Origin: Methanosarcina sp. UBA5
GTDB taxonomy: Archaea > Halobacteriota > Methanosarcinia > Methanosarcinales > Methanosarcinaceae
DNA: 64,000 bases
Reading direction: 5' to 3'
NCBI RefSeq assembly: GCF_002505485.1
Contig: NZ_DAVG01000103.1
Span: 1 to 64,000 of the forward strand
Shown here: one piece after another, positions 45,200 to 55,043 of the stretch
Position numbering within the stretch: the first letter of the stretch is position 1
Layout: every line of letters begins with the position of its first letter
Notes under the pieces: model-generated
Database searches by the model: none
What the model was told of the DNA's origin: nothing
Seen by the model: only the letters and a program-made list of their open reading frames with translations
Made by a program: the position numbers and the translations under genes

Positions 45200-45370
45200 A
45201 TGACCTTTGTGAATGGATACACATTTACAAAAGTGGGAACTTCACATGGATCTGACATGTACGTTTCCAGATATGGGAAACTGGTAAAGATCATTCCATT
45301 CAGTCCACAAGTGGAGTTCTCCGAAAAATACACCAGTGACTTGATCCACCAAATCGAGTCAATGGAGTGA
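45200..45370 (+). CDS. Small 56-aa protein with strong ribosome-binding site
   Basis: A 56-residue ORF beginning MTFVNGYTFTKVGTSHGSD and ending IHQIESME, with a GGAGG 6-10 bp before the ATG. It contains no membrane segment or cysteine. Composition is protein-like and codon use resembles its neighbours. The TGA stop is followed by a spacer and no further gene. I do not recognise the family. Small stand-alone proteins of this kind are easily missed in annotation. The RBS and composition make it probably real. Confidence 0.65.
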   Translation: MTFVNGYTFTKVGTSHGSDMYVSRYGKLVKIIPFSPQVEFSEKYTSDLIHQIESME

Positions 45371-45730
45371 AATGAGTGAAATAATTAAACTTTTCCGACT
45401 TTTTCTTTTTAATTCGGAGCCATTTTCATGAAAGTCTTTTTTTCAGGCCGAAGCTTTTCTCGGTCTGTCATTTTTTAGACTATTTTCACTATATATATAA
45501 CTTGTGTTTTCCATAATTTTTCATAGACAGTTGCTACACTTCAGGATTTTCAGACGCCTTCAAGTTAGAGTACTTGATTTATGAAGGCATTCTTTTAAAT
45601 TTACATAAGTAAAAAAATCTTAAAAAACAGAAATCTAGTAAACTGATCTTCAATATAGGGAAATCCATAAATGTTAGAAATTATAGGGAAACCGGCAAGT
45701 TGATCCGAAACATAAAGGAAAGTTGATAAA
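45371..45730. other. Intergenic region
   Basis: About 360 bp between the small gene and the GNAT gene. No gene recognised. Confidence 0.4.
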
Positions 45731-46162
45731 TTGATCCGAAGCTACAGGAAAACCGATCTTGAAGAGATGGTAAGGATCTGGTACGAAGCCTCCGTCATCG
45801 CCCATTTCTTTATTCCGGCCTCTTTCTGGGCTTTGCAAAAGAGTGCAATGAAAGATAAGTACCTCCCACTAGCCGAAAACTTTATTTTTGAGGAAGAAGG
45901 GCAGATCGCAGGATTCATCTCCCTTGTTGGGGAACATGTCTGCGCCCTCTTCGTGGCGCCGGAAATGCAGGGTAGAGGAATTGGCAAGGCTCTTCTCGAA
46001 TATGCAAAAACTCTGAAAGGAAGACTATCCCTCAAAGTTTATAGGGAAAACGAGAATGCACTTCGCTTTTATGAAAAGTGTGGGTTTGTGGCGGCTGGCG
46101 AAGAGATTGATGAGTATACTGGTTGCGCGCAGATTTTGATGGAATGGGAATTGGCTCGATGA
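45731..46162 (+). CDS. GNAT-family N-acetyltransferase
   Basis: A 143-residue acetyltransferase. The acetyl-CoA loop is visible as LFVAPEMQGRGIGKALLEYA (about 75-94, R/Q-x-x-G-x-G/A motif). The C-terminal motif ENENALRFYEKCGFVAAGE is typical of the family. The start follows a TTG-like context; the ORF opens MIRSYRKTDLEEMVRIW, the normal GNAT beginning. It is close to RimI-like or YjaB-like small GNAT proteins. The acceptor is unknown. It is monocistronic, with a long spacer on both sides. Confidence 0.9.
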   Translation: MIRSYRKTDLEEMVRIWYEASVIAHFFIPASFWALQKSAMKDKYLPLAENFIFEEEGQIAGFISLVGEHVCALFVAPEMQGRGIGKALLEYAKTLKGRLSLKVYRENENALRFYEKCGFVAAGEEIDEYTGCAQILMEWELAR

Positions 46163-47130
46163 AAAAAATCGATATACTACCAGATAAACTCATTCATCGA
46201 AAGATCGCCCAGCCCCTATTCAAATACCGATTCATTGATTTCGAGTTATCGGATGAAAACTAAAATCCCTACAAACTAGGTGGCGTCAGGATAATTGATT
46301 CGGGACTGGAAAATTCGTGTTCAGATAAAAGATAAAGTTTGTGATTTCACAGACCTATACCTGTTATTGGTATAATCTCCCAGGTCATATCATTGATTAA
46401 ACAGGTCACTGTCTGATAGAATACGGAAAAAACTATAAGGGTAAAGAAAGGCAAAGGTGAAAGTTTATTAGTTTTTTTAGATTTCTTAATTTTTAAGAGA
46501 TTTACTTTTTAGTACCAATTTTATTTCTCTGAAATTTGAGGTAAGATTGACATTATTAATAAATATACCACTTGAGTTTGTTCTGAAATATATTCTGGAA
46601 TCAATTTCCCCTGAAAATTTTGTAATTTTCCTGAAATATAAGCTATTTTTTGAACTATTAGGGAGGCTTAGGAGAAAATTATAAATATTAAGAGTACTAT
46701 CTATAGGATAGTAACTTGGGAACAATAACCCCCTTACAGAATAATTAAACAAGAACTGTAAGTGTTACCCATCAGTTACGTAATAGATATCTACGAACAG
46801 ACCGAAGGCGAACCTGTACCGCCTTCAAAAACGGACTTGTCCCTTCCTCTGAAAAGAGCGTGGGAGTCTTGAACTCTCATTGTCGTGCCTGTAAAAACGG
46901 GTAAGAGTAAAAACGGGCCTCCGCCGTTGTTTCTTTCCCGTTTCATCCAGGCTGTTCTCCGGGAAGATGGATAACAACTGTTCTGGACTAAATTTACAGA
47001 TCAAAACCACTATAAAGACAAATAAAACCCAGGAAAACTGAAAGAAAAGTAATCCTGAAATCCGAAAAATCTGAAATTGGGAAAGCTTGCGATCAAGAGA
47101 GCCTGGAATTGTATAAGGAGGAATCTGTAT
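46163..47130. other. Long intergenic region
   Basis: About 970 bp. A TTG-started ORF at 46486-46752 on the minus strand is weak and without RBS support; it may be a fragment of an old gene. The Hsp20 promoter should be near the right end. Confidence 0.45.
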
Positions 47131-47589
47131 ATGAAATTTCCAATAAAAAGAACAGACCGTGATATGTATAGCTGGGATCCATTTGATGAGGTCCGGAGAA
47201 TGCAGAATTATATGGAACATATGTTCAGGACTTTTCCTGCAGTGGAAAGCCGATTCGGGACCGAAGCTTTCTCTCCGCTAACTGACGTTATGGAAGAAGA
47301 TGATAAGGTAGTTGTGACAACCGACCTGCCCGGGGTTGACAGGGAAAATGTTGAGCTCAATCTAAAGGATAATGTTCTAGTAATCAGTGCAGGGAAAGGA
47401 AAAGAAGAAGAGGCTGAAAAAGAAGGTTACCTAAGGAAAGAACGGTCTTTCATGCGCTATTACCGTGAAATTCCTCTTCCCGACGGTGTAACCGAAGAAG
47501 GAGCAAATGCGCAGCTCAAAAACGGGGTCTTAACTGTCACCCTACCGAAAACAAAAGCCGTAGAGGGAAAAAGAATCCAGATTGAATGA
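47131..47589 (+). CDS. Small heat shock protein Hsp20
   Basis: A 152-residue alpha-crystallin-domain chaperone that prevents aggregation of unfolding proteins. I chose ATG 47131 (MKFPIKRTD) because AAGGAGGA lies 8-14 bp upstream; an in-frame ATG at 47077 would add 18 residues. The N-terminal region has WDPFDEVRRMQNYMEHMF, the alpha-crystallin domain runs from about 50 to 140 (VVVTTDLPGVDRENVELNL) and the signature GVLTVTLPK is near the end. The C-terminus lacks a long tail and ends RIQIE, an IxI-type anchor. It is a single gene. Confidence 0.93.
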   Translation: MKFPIKRTDRDMYSWDPFDEVRRMQNYMEHMFRTFPAVESRFGTEAFSPLTDVMEEDDKVVVTTDLPGVDRENVELNLKDNVLVISAGKGKEEEAEKEGYLRKERSFMRYYREIPLPDGVTEEGANAQLKNGVLTVTLPKTKAVEGKRIQIE

Positions 47590-48014
47590 ACCGGCACTCA
47601 GGATAAGAATACTCAGTACCACGGTACCACAAATCCGGATAAGCCGGATTTTAACTTGATTTCAGCCTAAAAAACCTCAAGCTCCAAGAAACACCTGCAG
47701 GCAGGCTCAGGAATAGGATTCTGAAAGCCTGCAGACTGCCCACAGTAAAACAGAAGTTCAAAAATTCTTTCGTTTACTATTTTATTCGGAGCATCCACTC
47801 CCAGGCTCGTAAAATTTTGCAAAACTCAAGAATTTATAGAAACTTTAAGAATTTTTTCTGATAGGCTCTAAGCTCGCCACGCATAAAAATTTCCAATCTG
47901 GATTGACTACAGAAAAATGGTAGAATTGTCTAGATAAAAAATAAGAATAAAATGGCAGGCAAACCTGCCATTACTTTTGCTAGCACATATCTATATCTTC
48001 TTGTATTACTGCTC
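47590..48014. other. Intergenic region between convergent genes
   Basis: About 425 bp between the ends of the Hsp20 gene and the surface-protein gene. It contains the hairpin terminator at 47951-47972. No gene recognised. Confidence 0.5.
47951..47972 (-). terminator. Terminator of the beta-helix/PKD surface-protein gene
   Basis: Perfect 9-bp stem AATGGCAGG/CCTGCCATT with a CAAA loop, 43 bp after the stop codon. On the minus strand it is followed by a T-rich run (TTATTCTTATTTTTT). Confidence 0.6.
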
Positions 48015-50687
48015 CTATGCGGCAATTATTACTTTGGTTGCAGCATTTGATTCTTTGCCATTGGTTACAGTTAATTTCACTACGTAAATCCCTCTAGTGT
48101 AGGTGTGACTTGGATTTAACTCGGTAGAGGTAGTTCCATCGCCAAAGTCCCACATTATTGTAGCTGCGTTGCTGGATTTATTTGTGAACTTAACTGTGAG
48201 AGGCGCACGTCCAGTCTGAGGGGTTGCTGTAAAACTTGCTATTGGTGAACCCAGAGGGACTTCCGTAACAGTTATTGTCTTGTTTGCGATGTCATAACCA
48301 TCTTTGTTGCTTACATTCAGAGTAGCAGTAAATTTTCCTGCAGTAGCATAGGTATGGATTGGATTTTTATCGGCAGAGTAAGTCCCATCATCAAAATTCC
48401 ATTTCCATTCAGTTGGACTGTTAGTGGATGTGTCAGTAAACTTCACAGTAAGAGGAGTTGTTCCTTCGGTCTTGTTCACTGTGAAGTTTGCATCTGGCGG
48501 TGTCGGTGCGCGGTTTACTTTAATATCCATTGATTTTTCAGCACTTGAACCATCACCATTTGTTGCAATCAGAGTAACCTGGTATGTTCCCTCACCATTG
48601 AATGTGTGTTCAGGATTCTGAACTGTTGATGTTTGACCATCTCTAAAATTCCACTTCCAACTGGTTGGGCTGTTGGTAGATGTGTCAGTAAACTTCACAG
48701 TAAGAGGAGCTGTTCCTACGGTTGGATTTGCGGTGAAGCCTGCAACTGGTGGCGTTAGTACGCGGTTTACTTTAATGTCCATTGATTTTTCAGCACTTGA
48801 ACCATCACCATTTGTTGCAATCAGGGTAACCTTGTATGTTTCCTCACCACTGAATGTGTGTTCAGGATTCTGAACTGTTGATGTTTGACCATCTCCGAAA
48901 CTCCACTTCCATTCGGTTGGGTGGTGGGTGGATGTGTCAGTGAATTTCACAGTAAGAGGGACTGTTCCTACGGTCGGATTTGCAGTGAAGCTTGCAACTG
49001 GTGGCGTTAGTACAGATTTTACGGTGATATTCATTGATCTTACATCGCTAGAACCGCCATCGTTTGTTGCAACTAGGGTAACAGTGTACGCTCCTTCTTC
49101 ACTGAATGTGTGCTCAGGATTCTGCTCGATTGAGGTAGTTCCGTCTCCAAAGTCCCACTCCCATCTGGTTGGGCTGTTGGTGGACGTGTCAATGAACTTC
49201 ACAGTAAGATCTGCAGTAAAGTATGCAACTGGCGTTAATAGTTCTGATTTTGAGGCATAAATCGTATTTCCATCCGGGCCTATGTTAATTCTGCCTCCGT
49301 TGGGTTCCGGTTCTTTAGAATAATCCGATAGAGGATAGCCTGCATCAATGCATGGGGAACTTACGCTGTCATTTACCCAATCGACCCCAGTCCATCGCCC
49401 TGTTTTTGATTTTAAATGGTAATCATGGTTGTTTCTGTCTGCATACTGCGGATCTGCCTGTATATCCCCCGATCCTGCATATATATTTGAAGAATAATCA
49501 CCGCCAGGGTTGTTATATAAACAATTGTTCTGCAGAACAAAAGAGTGTGTATCGTTAAAGAAATTAGATATGCCAACTCCGTACCCGGCTGATGAATTTC
49601 GAGTGTTTGTTATAATATTATTTCTCGCTATAATAACATATCCTAAGCCATTCAGAGGTGAAGAATACACCTTTTTCTGTGCAATGCCAGCTCCATAGGC
49701 TCCATCGATTACATTGTTTTCAATAGTAGCGTTGAATCCATCGGACACTATTCCCCCAATGTTACCACTGCTGGTACTGGTTCCAGTATCATAGATCTGA
49801 TTATGGTGAACATGGACATTTGTCGAGGAATTGAGATAAGATCCTGATCCAAAAATCCAGATTCCAGAAAGTGCAGTCCTGTATATAGTATTATTATACA
49901 CCTCAATATTATCCATAATAAAACCATTTCCTTCCTTCTGAATCTGAATTCCTGCACCTCCAGAACCTTTAGATGTAATATTGTTACTGTAGAAGCACAC
50001 ATTGTTTGTGTTGTAAACTCTCAGTCCACTGTTTGTACTGCAGGTTATCTTGTTATTGTAAGCTTCTACATCTGTAGACTTAATGGTAGACAAAACATCA
50101 TGTCCGAGTAAATATGCCTCATTGTCATGAAATTTTATGTTAGAACAATTATGGGTTCTCAGACCATCTCCAAGGTTATTAGTCAGATACATATCATGTA
50201 CATCGACATTTTGACAATTGCTCAAGTTAATAAGGTCATAATAATTATTTCCGCTAATAACTTTGTTAGTTTTGTTAGTGTTGTTTTCGCTGTTTCCATC
50301 AATTGCAAAGCCCCTGATAATAATATTCTGGTTTCCTGAACTATTATTCTGAATCAGGGGTACATATTGTTTCCAGCCTGCGTTATCAGCCAGTTTGATA
50401 ACAGCATTTGAGTCTCCTTCAAGAGTGGTATCGTTGCCGATTAGAAGTGTACCATTAATAACGTACGTGTACGATCCGTTAAGGTGAACAGTTGTATAAT
50501 CAGGGTTTTCAGCCACGAACTTCAGAGCCTGATTGATCTGTTCATGATCGTCTGTTCCATCGCAGTTAAAATCGCCACCACCTACCGAAACGTAGACCGT
50601 TGGGGGGGTCATACATAAAACAGTAGGGACGTTTATTAGTATAGAAAGGCACATAAGAAAAAAGAGTATTAATATCCGGTTTTTCAT
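48015..50687 (-). CDS. Surface protein: parallel beta-helix plus five PKD domains
   Basis: An 890-residue exported protein. A signal peptide covers about residues 1-26. A right-handed parallel beta-helix (about 40-430) shows many short repeats of NN-I/V-x-x-N type (PbH1-like), then five PKD domains follow to the C-terminus. Each PKD repeat contains a W-x-W-D/S/N-F-x-DGT/Q-type core; the third reads FRDG where FGDG is expected, and the first lacks about eight residues near its start. PKD repeats 2 and 3 are almost identical at DNA level (48510-48960), indicating gene conversion or recent tandem duplication. There is no C-terminal membrane helix. It is probably a cell-surface carbohydrate-binding or adhesive protein. 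Confidence 0.88.
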   Translation of the reverse strand: MKNRILILFFLMCLSILINVPTVLCMTPPTVYVSVGGGDFNCDGTDDHEQINQALKFVAENPDYTTVHLNGSYTYVINGTLLIGNDTTLEGDSNAVIKLADNAGWKQYVPLIQNNSSGNQNIIIRGFAIDGNSENNTNKTNKVISGNNYYDLINLSNCQNVDVHDMYLTNNLGDGLRTHNCSNIKFHDNEAYLLGHDVLSTIKSTDVEAYNNKITCSTNSGLRVYNTNNVCFYSNNITSKGSGGAGIQIQKEGNGFIMDNIEVYNNTIYRTALSGIWIFGSGSYLNSSTNVHVHHNQIYDTGTSTSSGNIGGIVSDGFNATIENNVIDGAYGAGIAQKKVYSSPLNGLGYVIIARNNIITNTRNSSAGYGVGISNFFNDTHSFVLQNNCLYNNPGGDYSSNIYAGSGDIQADPQYADRNNHDYHLKSKTGRWTGVDWVNDSVSSPCIDAGYPLSDYSKEPEPNGGRINIGPDGNTIYASKSELLTPVAYFTADLTVKFIDTSTNSPTRWEWDFGDGTTSIEQNPEHTFSEEGAYTVTLVATNDGGSSDVRSMNITVKSVLTPPVASFTANPTVGTVPLTVKFTDTSTHHPTEWKWSFGDGQTSTVQNPEHTFSGEETYKVTLIATNGDGSSAEKSMDIKVNRVLTPPVAGFTANPTVGTAPLTVKFTDTSTNSPTSWKWNFRDGQTSTVQNPEHTFNGEGTYQVTLIATNGDGSSAEKSMDIKVNRAPTPPDANFTVNKTEGTTPLTVKFTDTSTNSPTEWKWNFDDGTYSADKNPIHTYATAGKFTATLNVSNKDGYDIANKTITVTEVPLGSPIASFTATPQTGRAPLTVKFTNKSSNAATIMWDFGDGTTSTELNPSHTYTRGIYVVKLTVTNGKESNAATKVIIAA

Positions 50688-51459
50688 TTATTTGTCTCCT
50701 CTAGTTACAAGTAAACATACCAATGTTGGCTGACCCACTTAGCTAGAAATTACCTGATGTGTCCATGGTAAGTTATAGCATGATATTTGTCAGTACCTGC
50801 AGCATTTTAGACAGTTGAGCTAAAAGCCTATCCCAAAATTCAAAATTTGTTTCTTGAGCCCGTATCTTGGATAATCATCAAGCTCATGATCACGGAATTA
50901 ATGCTGGAAATCCTTGATGATTAGGAATAAAATGGCTTTTGGGAAAGCTCGAATAGAAATCCTTCAGGAACTCTGCCAACAGTACAAAAAAGATACATAT
51001 TCAAACAATATAAATTTTTTTCTTTAGTTTAGAAAATGAATAGTTAAAGCTGTGGAGTCTACATGGTGTATTTTGAGTTTGAACTAGCTAAAAATCAGAA
51101 GTTAAAAATCAGAAGTGTGCATTAGAATAAGATTATGGAAAAGTTCGGGAGTTACCTGCAAAGAAGGCGACTGCGTAAATCCTATTTGGAGATCCCTGTC
51201 ACATTCACTTGTATTCTAAGCTTGGATACATCAAGAAAAACACCCATAAAGCAGGAAAAGTAATAGTTCGACCACAAGTAATGTTACAAGAAATTATCCT
51301 TTGAGCAATGTTTTCCTCTGCGCTAGAAATCATCAATAGGAGTGAGGTTACCTTTTTCCCATTTTAATAAGCTGTACTCTTCTTAACCCCTCATTTAAAT
51401 CTGTCATTTATGTAGAAGTTAGGGCCATGGCAAATAAATAGAGATCAAAACTTTCGACC
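50688..51459. other. Intergenic region with a dispersed repeat
   Basis: About 770 bp. It holds dispersed-repeat copy B (50831-50945) and several short open fragments near 51120-51310 that could not be assigned. Confidence 0.45.
50825..50948. repeat. Dispersed repeat, copy B, with flanking inverted repeat
   Basis: The core 50831-50945 aligns with 17886-17995. It is flanked by an imperfect inverted repeat, AGCCTATCCCAAAA at 50825 and TTTTGGGAAAGCT at 50936, giving a MITE-like shape. Confidence 0.5.
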
Positions 51460-52062
51460 TTACTGCAATTTTTCCTCAATAACCTCGCCCTGTGGTTCTT
51501 TTTCCTTGAAAATCTGCCCTTCGAAACAGGAGACTTCGGCCCCTTTGAGCCAGGCGTCAGGCGAAAGGCCAGCTTTCAGGCAGGTATGGCCCAGAAACTC
51601 GATAGAATCCATATTATACTCAGGGGCGACCTGAGGAAGCAAAAGTCCCTGACAATAGCCCTGCTTTACAATAAGTCCATGTTTTCCGATCTCTATACGC
51701 TCAGGAAGCTCTTCTGCAGGAGCATTAATCCTTTCAGGTGGGGTAAGAATTGTTACCTCAACAACTATCTCATCCAGCTCATCTTCTCTAACCGGAGGAA
51801 AACGCGGGTCCCGAGTTGCCGCAGAAATTGCAGAATCCATAATCGCATCCTCAAGCCTCGAATCAGGAAACGGATGCCCTATACAGCCCCTCAGAAGCCC
51901 GCTTTCTGTAAGTGTGACAAAAACCCCCCTTTTCTCCCCGAAAACCGGCGAAAGCTCAAAACCCAGTTCCTGAGGTTCCGGTAGCCTTTCTTCCGAGAGG
52001 AATGATTCGATCGTTTTCCTTGCAAGTTTAACTGCATCCCTGCCTTCAACATCTGTAAGCAT
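51460..52062 (-). CDS. AMMECR1-family protein
   Basis: A 200-residue AMMECR1-domain protein. The family signature RGCIGHP is at about residues 59-65, followed by ISAATRDPRFPPVREDEL and VEVTILTPPERI, the conserved core. The C-terminal VAPEYNMDSIEFLGHTCLKAGL segment also matches. AMMECR1 proteins are widespread in archaea and eukaryotes. A radical or nucleic-acid-related role has been proposed, but none is proven. The gene is isolated, facing pgk on the same strand with a 384-bp gap. The name is given by family only. Confidence 0.92.
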   Translation of the reverse strand: MLTDVEGRDAVKLARKTIESFLSEERLPEPQELGFELSPVFGEKRGVFVTLTESGLLRGCIGHPFPDSRLEDAIMDSAISAATRDPRFPPVREDELDEIVVEVTILTPPERINAPAEELPERIEIGKHGLIVKQGYCQGLLLPQVAPEYNMDSIEFLGHTCLKAGLSPDAWLKGAEVSCFEGQIFKEKEPQGEVIEEKLQ

Positions 52063-52446
52063 ATTTGAACCAACACCTCATTTTATCTTGAATTCTTGCC
52101 TGTAGCTCTTAACCAGCATCAGATGTAATTATTACCATTATTACTTGTATCAACTTTAAGTATTCCATCATTACCAGTACTAACTGTAAATATTACCAGC
52201 ATTACCATTGTTAGCTGCAAAGCCAGCTATGATCTATTAAGGTTAGTATGATAATATGTACGTGGAAGCTAGTTAACAGTATGTTTATCAGAGCGGGTTA
52301 AAGTATATCTCCAGAATTTCAATTTAAAGGAACTGGAAGAAGAGAAGAACTGTTTTAAAAAAGAAAAGTCAGGGAGTTCGGCAGAAAGGGACTCCCAAAT
52401 AGAAAGTTATTTTCACAAATACCAGAACTTGCAAGAAACAGGGCAA
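52063..52446. other. Intergenic region with degenerate ATTACCA repeats
   Basis: About 380 bp. At 52125-52215 there are several imperfect copies of an ATTACCATTATTAC-like unit. No gene recognised. Confidence 0.45.
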
Positions 52447-53685
52447 TTAGAATTTCTTAGCTTCCTCATATCTCTTAGCTGCAGCCTTCAGAGCCTCTAC
52501 ACCCGGAAGCTTTACTCCTGAGAGATAATCGATTAATGCCCCACCACCTGTACTGATGTGAGAGAAACGGTGTGCAAGCCCGAGATGATCGACTTCTGCC
52601 GAAATATGCCCACCGCCAATGATTGAAAACTCGGATTTAGTAGCAGCTTTTATAATCTCGTGTGTTCCAAGGGCAAAATCAGCAACTTCGGAAACCCCTG
52701 CAGGGCCGTTTAAGATAACAGTTTTTGCACTTTCGATTTCACTTGTAAAGTTCACAATGGTTTCAAGCCCAATATCATTTATAGGGAGAGAATTGGAATT
52801 AAGTTCCGAAACAGGCACTTCAACCCGTTTCTTATTGTCATTTAAAGCCACGTCCCTGGGGAGGCCAACTTTATCTTTGAATTTCGCAAGCATACCTTTT
52901 GCTTTTTCGATCTGGTCTTCATAGCCCTGAGATTTGATGAAGTCTAGATTTACTTTTCCAATATCTACACCGGATGCCGCAAGCGCCACATTTGCTACTA
53001 CTCCGGTCAGGAGTACCCGGTCCGCCCCTCCGTTTGCAAGCACATTTTCCGCCACCCGGAGCGAATCGTCGACTTTTGCTCCTCCGAGCACGAAAATCGT
53101 TGGCCTTTCTCCTCCTTTGATCCCTCGATCAAGAGATGTGAGCTCCTTTTCCATGACCCTTCCGGCTCCTGTCGGGAGAACCTCAGTAAATCCGACTACG
53201 GAAAGTTGAGACCTGTGAGACACGGCAAAGGCGTCATTAAGGAAGATATCCACAAAAGGTGCTAGTTTTTTAACCGGAAAGGTTTTTGCCTGTTCTGCTG
53301 GAGTTCTTTCGAGGCTTTCTTCGGAATAGAACCTTACATTTTCGAGCAGGATGACATCTCCATTTTCCATAGAAGCAATCCTAGTCTTTGCGTAAGTTCC
53401 GAAAATATCATCTACATAAAGAACCTGTTTTCCCAAGTATTTGGACATCAGGTTGGCATGAGGCTTCATTGTAGTAAAGTCTTTTTTTCCGGGCCTACTC
53501 TGGTGTGCAAGCAAAACAACTTTTGCATCCTCAAGATCCTTCAAGGTGGCAATATGGCTTCGGATCCTCATATCATCCAGAATATTACCCTGTGGATCCA
53601 TAGGGGAGTTCAGGTCAACCCTTACAAGAATTGTCTTTCCGTGTGTGTCAAAATCATCGATTGTAAGAAAGTTTCTAGAAGTCAT
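52447..53685 (-). CDS. pgk: Phosphoglycerate kinase
   Basis: A 412-residue archaeal phosphoglycerate kinase, which interconverts 1,3-bisphosphoglycerate plus ADP and 3-phosphoglycerate plus ATP. The N-terminal KTILVRVDLNSPMDPQG and LLAHQSRPGKKDF regions bind the phosphoglycerate; LLENVRFYSEE and FVLGGAKVDDSLRVAENVL follow, and GGGHISAEVDH with STGGGALIDYLSG are the nucleotide loops. The length fits the archaeal enzymes. In a methanogen it works in gluconeogenesis and, with the ADP-dependent kinases at 36-39 kb, in glycogen breakdown. It is a single gene. Confidence 0.97.
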   Translation of the reverse strand: MTSRNFLTIDDFDTHGKTILVRVDLNSPMDPQGNILDDMRIRSHIATLKDLEDAKVVLLAHQSRPGKKDFTTMKPHANLMSKYLGKQVLYVDDIFGTYAKTRIASMENGDVILLENVRFYSEESLERTPAEQAKTFPVKKLAPFVDIFLNDAFAVSHRSQLSVVGFTEVLPTGAGRVMEKELTSLDRGIKGGERPTIFVLGGAKVDDSLRVAENVLANGGADRVLLTGVVANVALAASGVDIGKVNLDFIKSQGYEDQIEKAKGMLAKFKDKVGLPRDVALNDNKKRVEVPVSELNSNSLPINDIGLETIVNFTSEIESAKTVILNGPAGVSEVADFALGTHEIIKAATKSEFSIIGGGHISAEVDHLGLAHRFSHISTGGGALIDYLSGVKLPGVEALKAAAKRYEEAKKF

Positions 53686-53988
53686 ACCTCAGCGCACCTT
53701 TGTGAATGAGATTTTATATAGATTAGAGAATAAAATTTGACGGTAAATTTTAGAGAATTTTTTATCATTATAATAGTGTTTATGTTTGTCATGGAATTTT
53801 TTCCATAAATAAGTTTGTTTGTGTACAGGTCTCATGAGATGGATTACGAATTTTAGATAAAAATCTGAAGCAAAAACTAGCCATATAATTTAATAATGTA
53901 TAGGATTACAGAAAAAAAATATTAAAGGAGGTAGAAGGCGACGACATATGAAAAGGATAACCGTAGAGATTTTGAAGAAAGAATAAGA
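53686..53988. other. Divergent intergenic region
   Basis: About 300 bp between pgk (minus) and the uracil-DNA glycosylase gene (plus). An AGGAGG sits at 53927-53932, but the ATG at 53948 behind it opens only a 12-codon frame. Confidence 0.45.
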
Positions 53989-54534
53989 ATGATGGTGGAA
54001 GCGGGATATGAAACTGTTGCAAGGGAGATAATTAAATGCACCCGGTGCCCGCTCCATAAAAGTGCAATTAGAAGAGTCATAGGAAAAGGATCCTGTAATC
54101 CGAAAGTTTTCTTCATAGGAGAAGCCCCCGGAAAAAACGAAAATGAAACTGGAATTCCGTTTTACGGAAGGGCAGGAAAAGAGCTGGATAAAATGATCGA
54201 GTACATGGGGCTTTCCGAAGAAGACTGGATGGTAACAAATACGGTCAAATGTCACCCGCCTGAAAACCGAAAGCCAAGGACAAACGAGATTGAGTGCTGC
54301 AAACCCTTCCTGCTTTCCCAGATAATCCTGCTTAACCCGAAAATCATAATCCTTCTTGGCAATACAGCCGAGAAGTCCTTTTGCCCCGGAAGAAAACTCG
54401 AATGGGGAGTTCCTGTAGAACACGAAGGAAGAATGATCCTGAAACTTTACCATCCTGCAGCCCTGATTTATACGTCTTCAAAGAAAGAGACCCAGCGTGC
54501 TTTCATTGACAAAAACCGTGAGTTATGGAGCTGA
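53989..54534 (+). CDS. Family 4 uracil-DNA glycosylase (Fe-S type)
   Basis: A 181-residue family 4 uracil-DNA glycosylase that removes uracil produced by cytosine deamination. The GEAPG motif (about 44-48) is followed by NENETGIPFYGRAGKELD; TNTVKCHPPENRKP and the late KLYHPAALIY with the catalytic-type His are present. Four cysteines for a 4Fe-4S cluster can be seen: Cys17 and Cys20, one in ECCKPF and one in SFCPGRK. The start is not fully clear: the frame is open for 18 further codons before ATG 53989, without another ATG or GTG, whereas the best ribosome-binding site belongs to a different frame. It may be a mis-sequenced or shifted start. Confidence 0.9.
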   Translation: MMVEAGYETVAREIIKCTRCPLHKSAIRRVIGKGSCNPKVFFIGEAPGKNENETGIPFYGRAGKELDKMIEYMGLSEEDWMVTNTVKCHPPENRKPRTNEIECCKPFLLSQIILLNPKIIILLGNTAEKSFCPGRKLEWGVPVEHEGRMILKLYHPAALIYTSSKKETQRAFIDKNRELWS

Positions 54535-55043
54535 ATGCCCCGGACGACAGTTATGCCATTGCAAACAAAGTAACAGAAATTTACCAGCCACAGAGTTACC
54601 AGCCACAGAATTACCAGCTTGAATGTTCTCACCTCTGGAATCCCGGAATAAAGCTTTGTAACTCGTTGATTTTATCCTTCAAAAAATAGAATGACACGGT
54701 CCGACACGGTCTCTGAACAATATATCAATTCACAAATTATAAATATCGAGATTTTTACTCTATTATTGGGTTTGTGTGGCGGTTAGGGACAAGAGTTTGA
54801 ATAAAAAAATCGAGATCTAATGTCGTAAATCTAAGATCCTGACATCTAATCTCTTAGCATCTAAGATTCAAATCTTGTGCCGTAACATCTAATATTCAAA
54901 TATCTGATGTCAAAGCATCTATGTTTCAAAATGAGATCCTGAACGCAGATGCCTTAACGCCTTACATCAAATTCCCGGATATACAGACGAAATTAATTAT
55001 TTTATGTAGTTTTCCGGGGAAAGATTCCTCGGGAGGGGGTAGT
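54535..55043. other. Intergenic region with degenerate ATCTAA repeats
   Basis: About 510 bp. It contains a short CAGCCACAGA(G/A)TTACCAG duplication near 54586-54616 and several degenerate copies of an ACATCTAATATTCAAATC-like unit between about 54815 and 54930. No gene recognised. Confidence 0.5.

Noticed and set aside
46486..46752. 88-codon open frame on the minus strand
   Set aside because: It starts with TTG, lacks a ribosome-binding site and has low-complexity composition. It could be a gene fragment, but there is no support for a gene.
53890..54453. 187-codon minus-strand open frame
   Set aside because: It lies opposite the uracil-DNA glycosylase gene, whose motifs are unambiguous.
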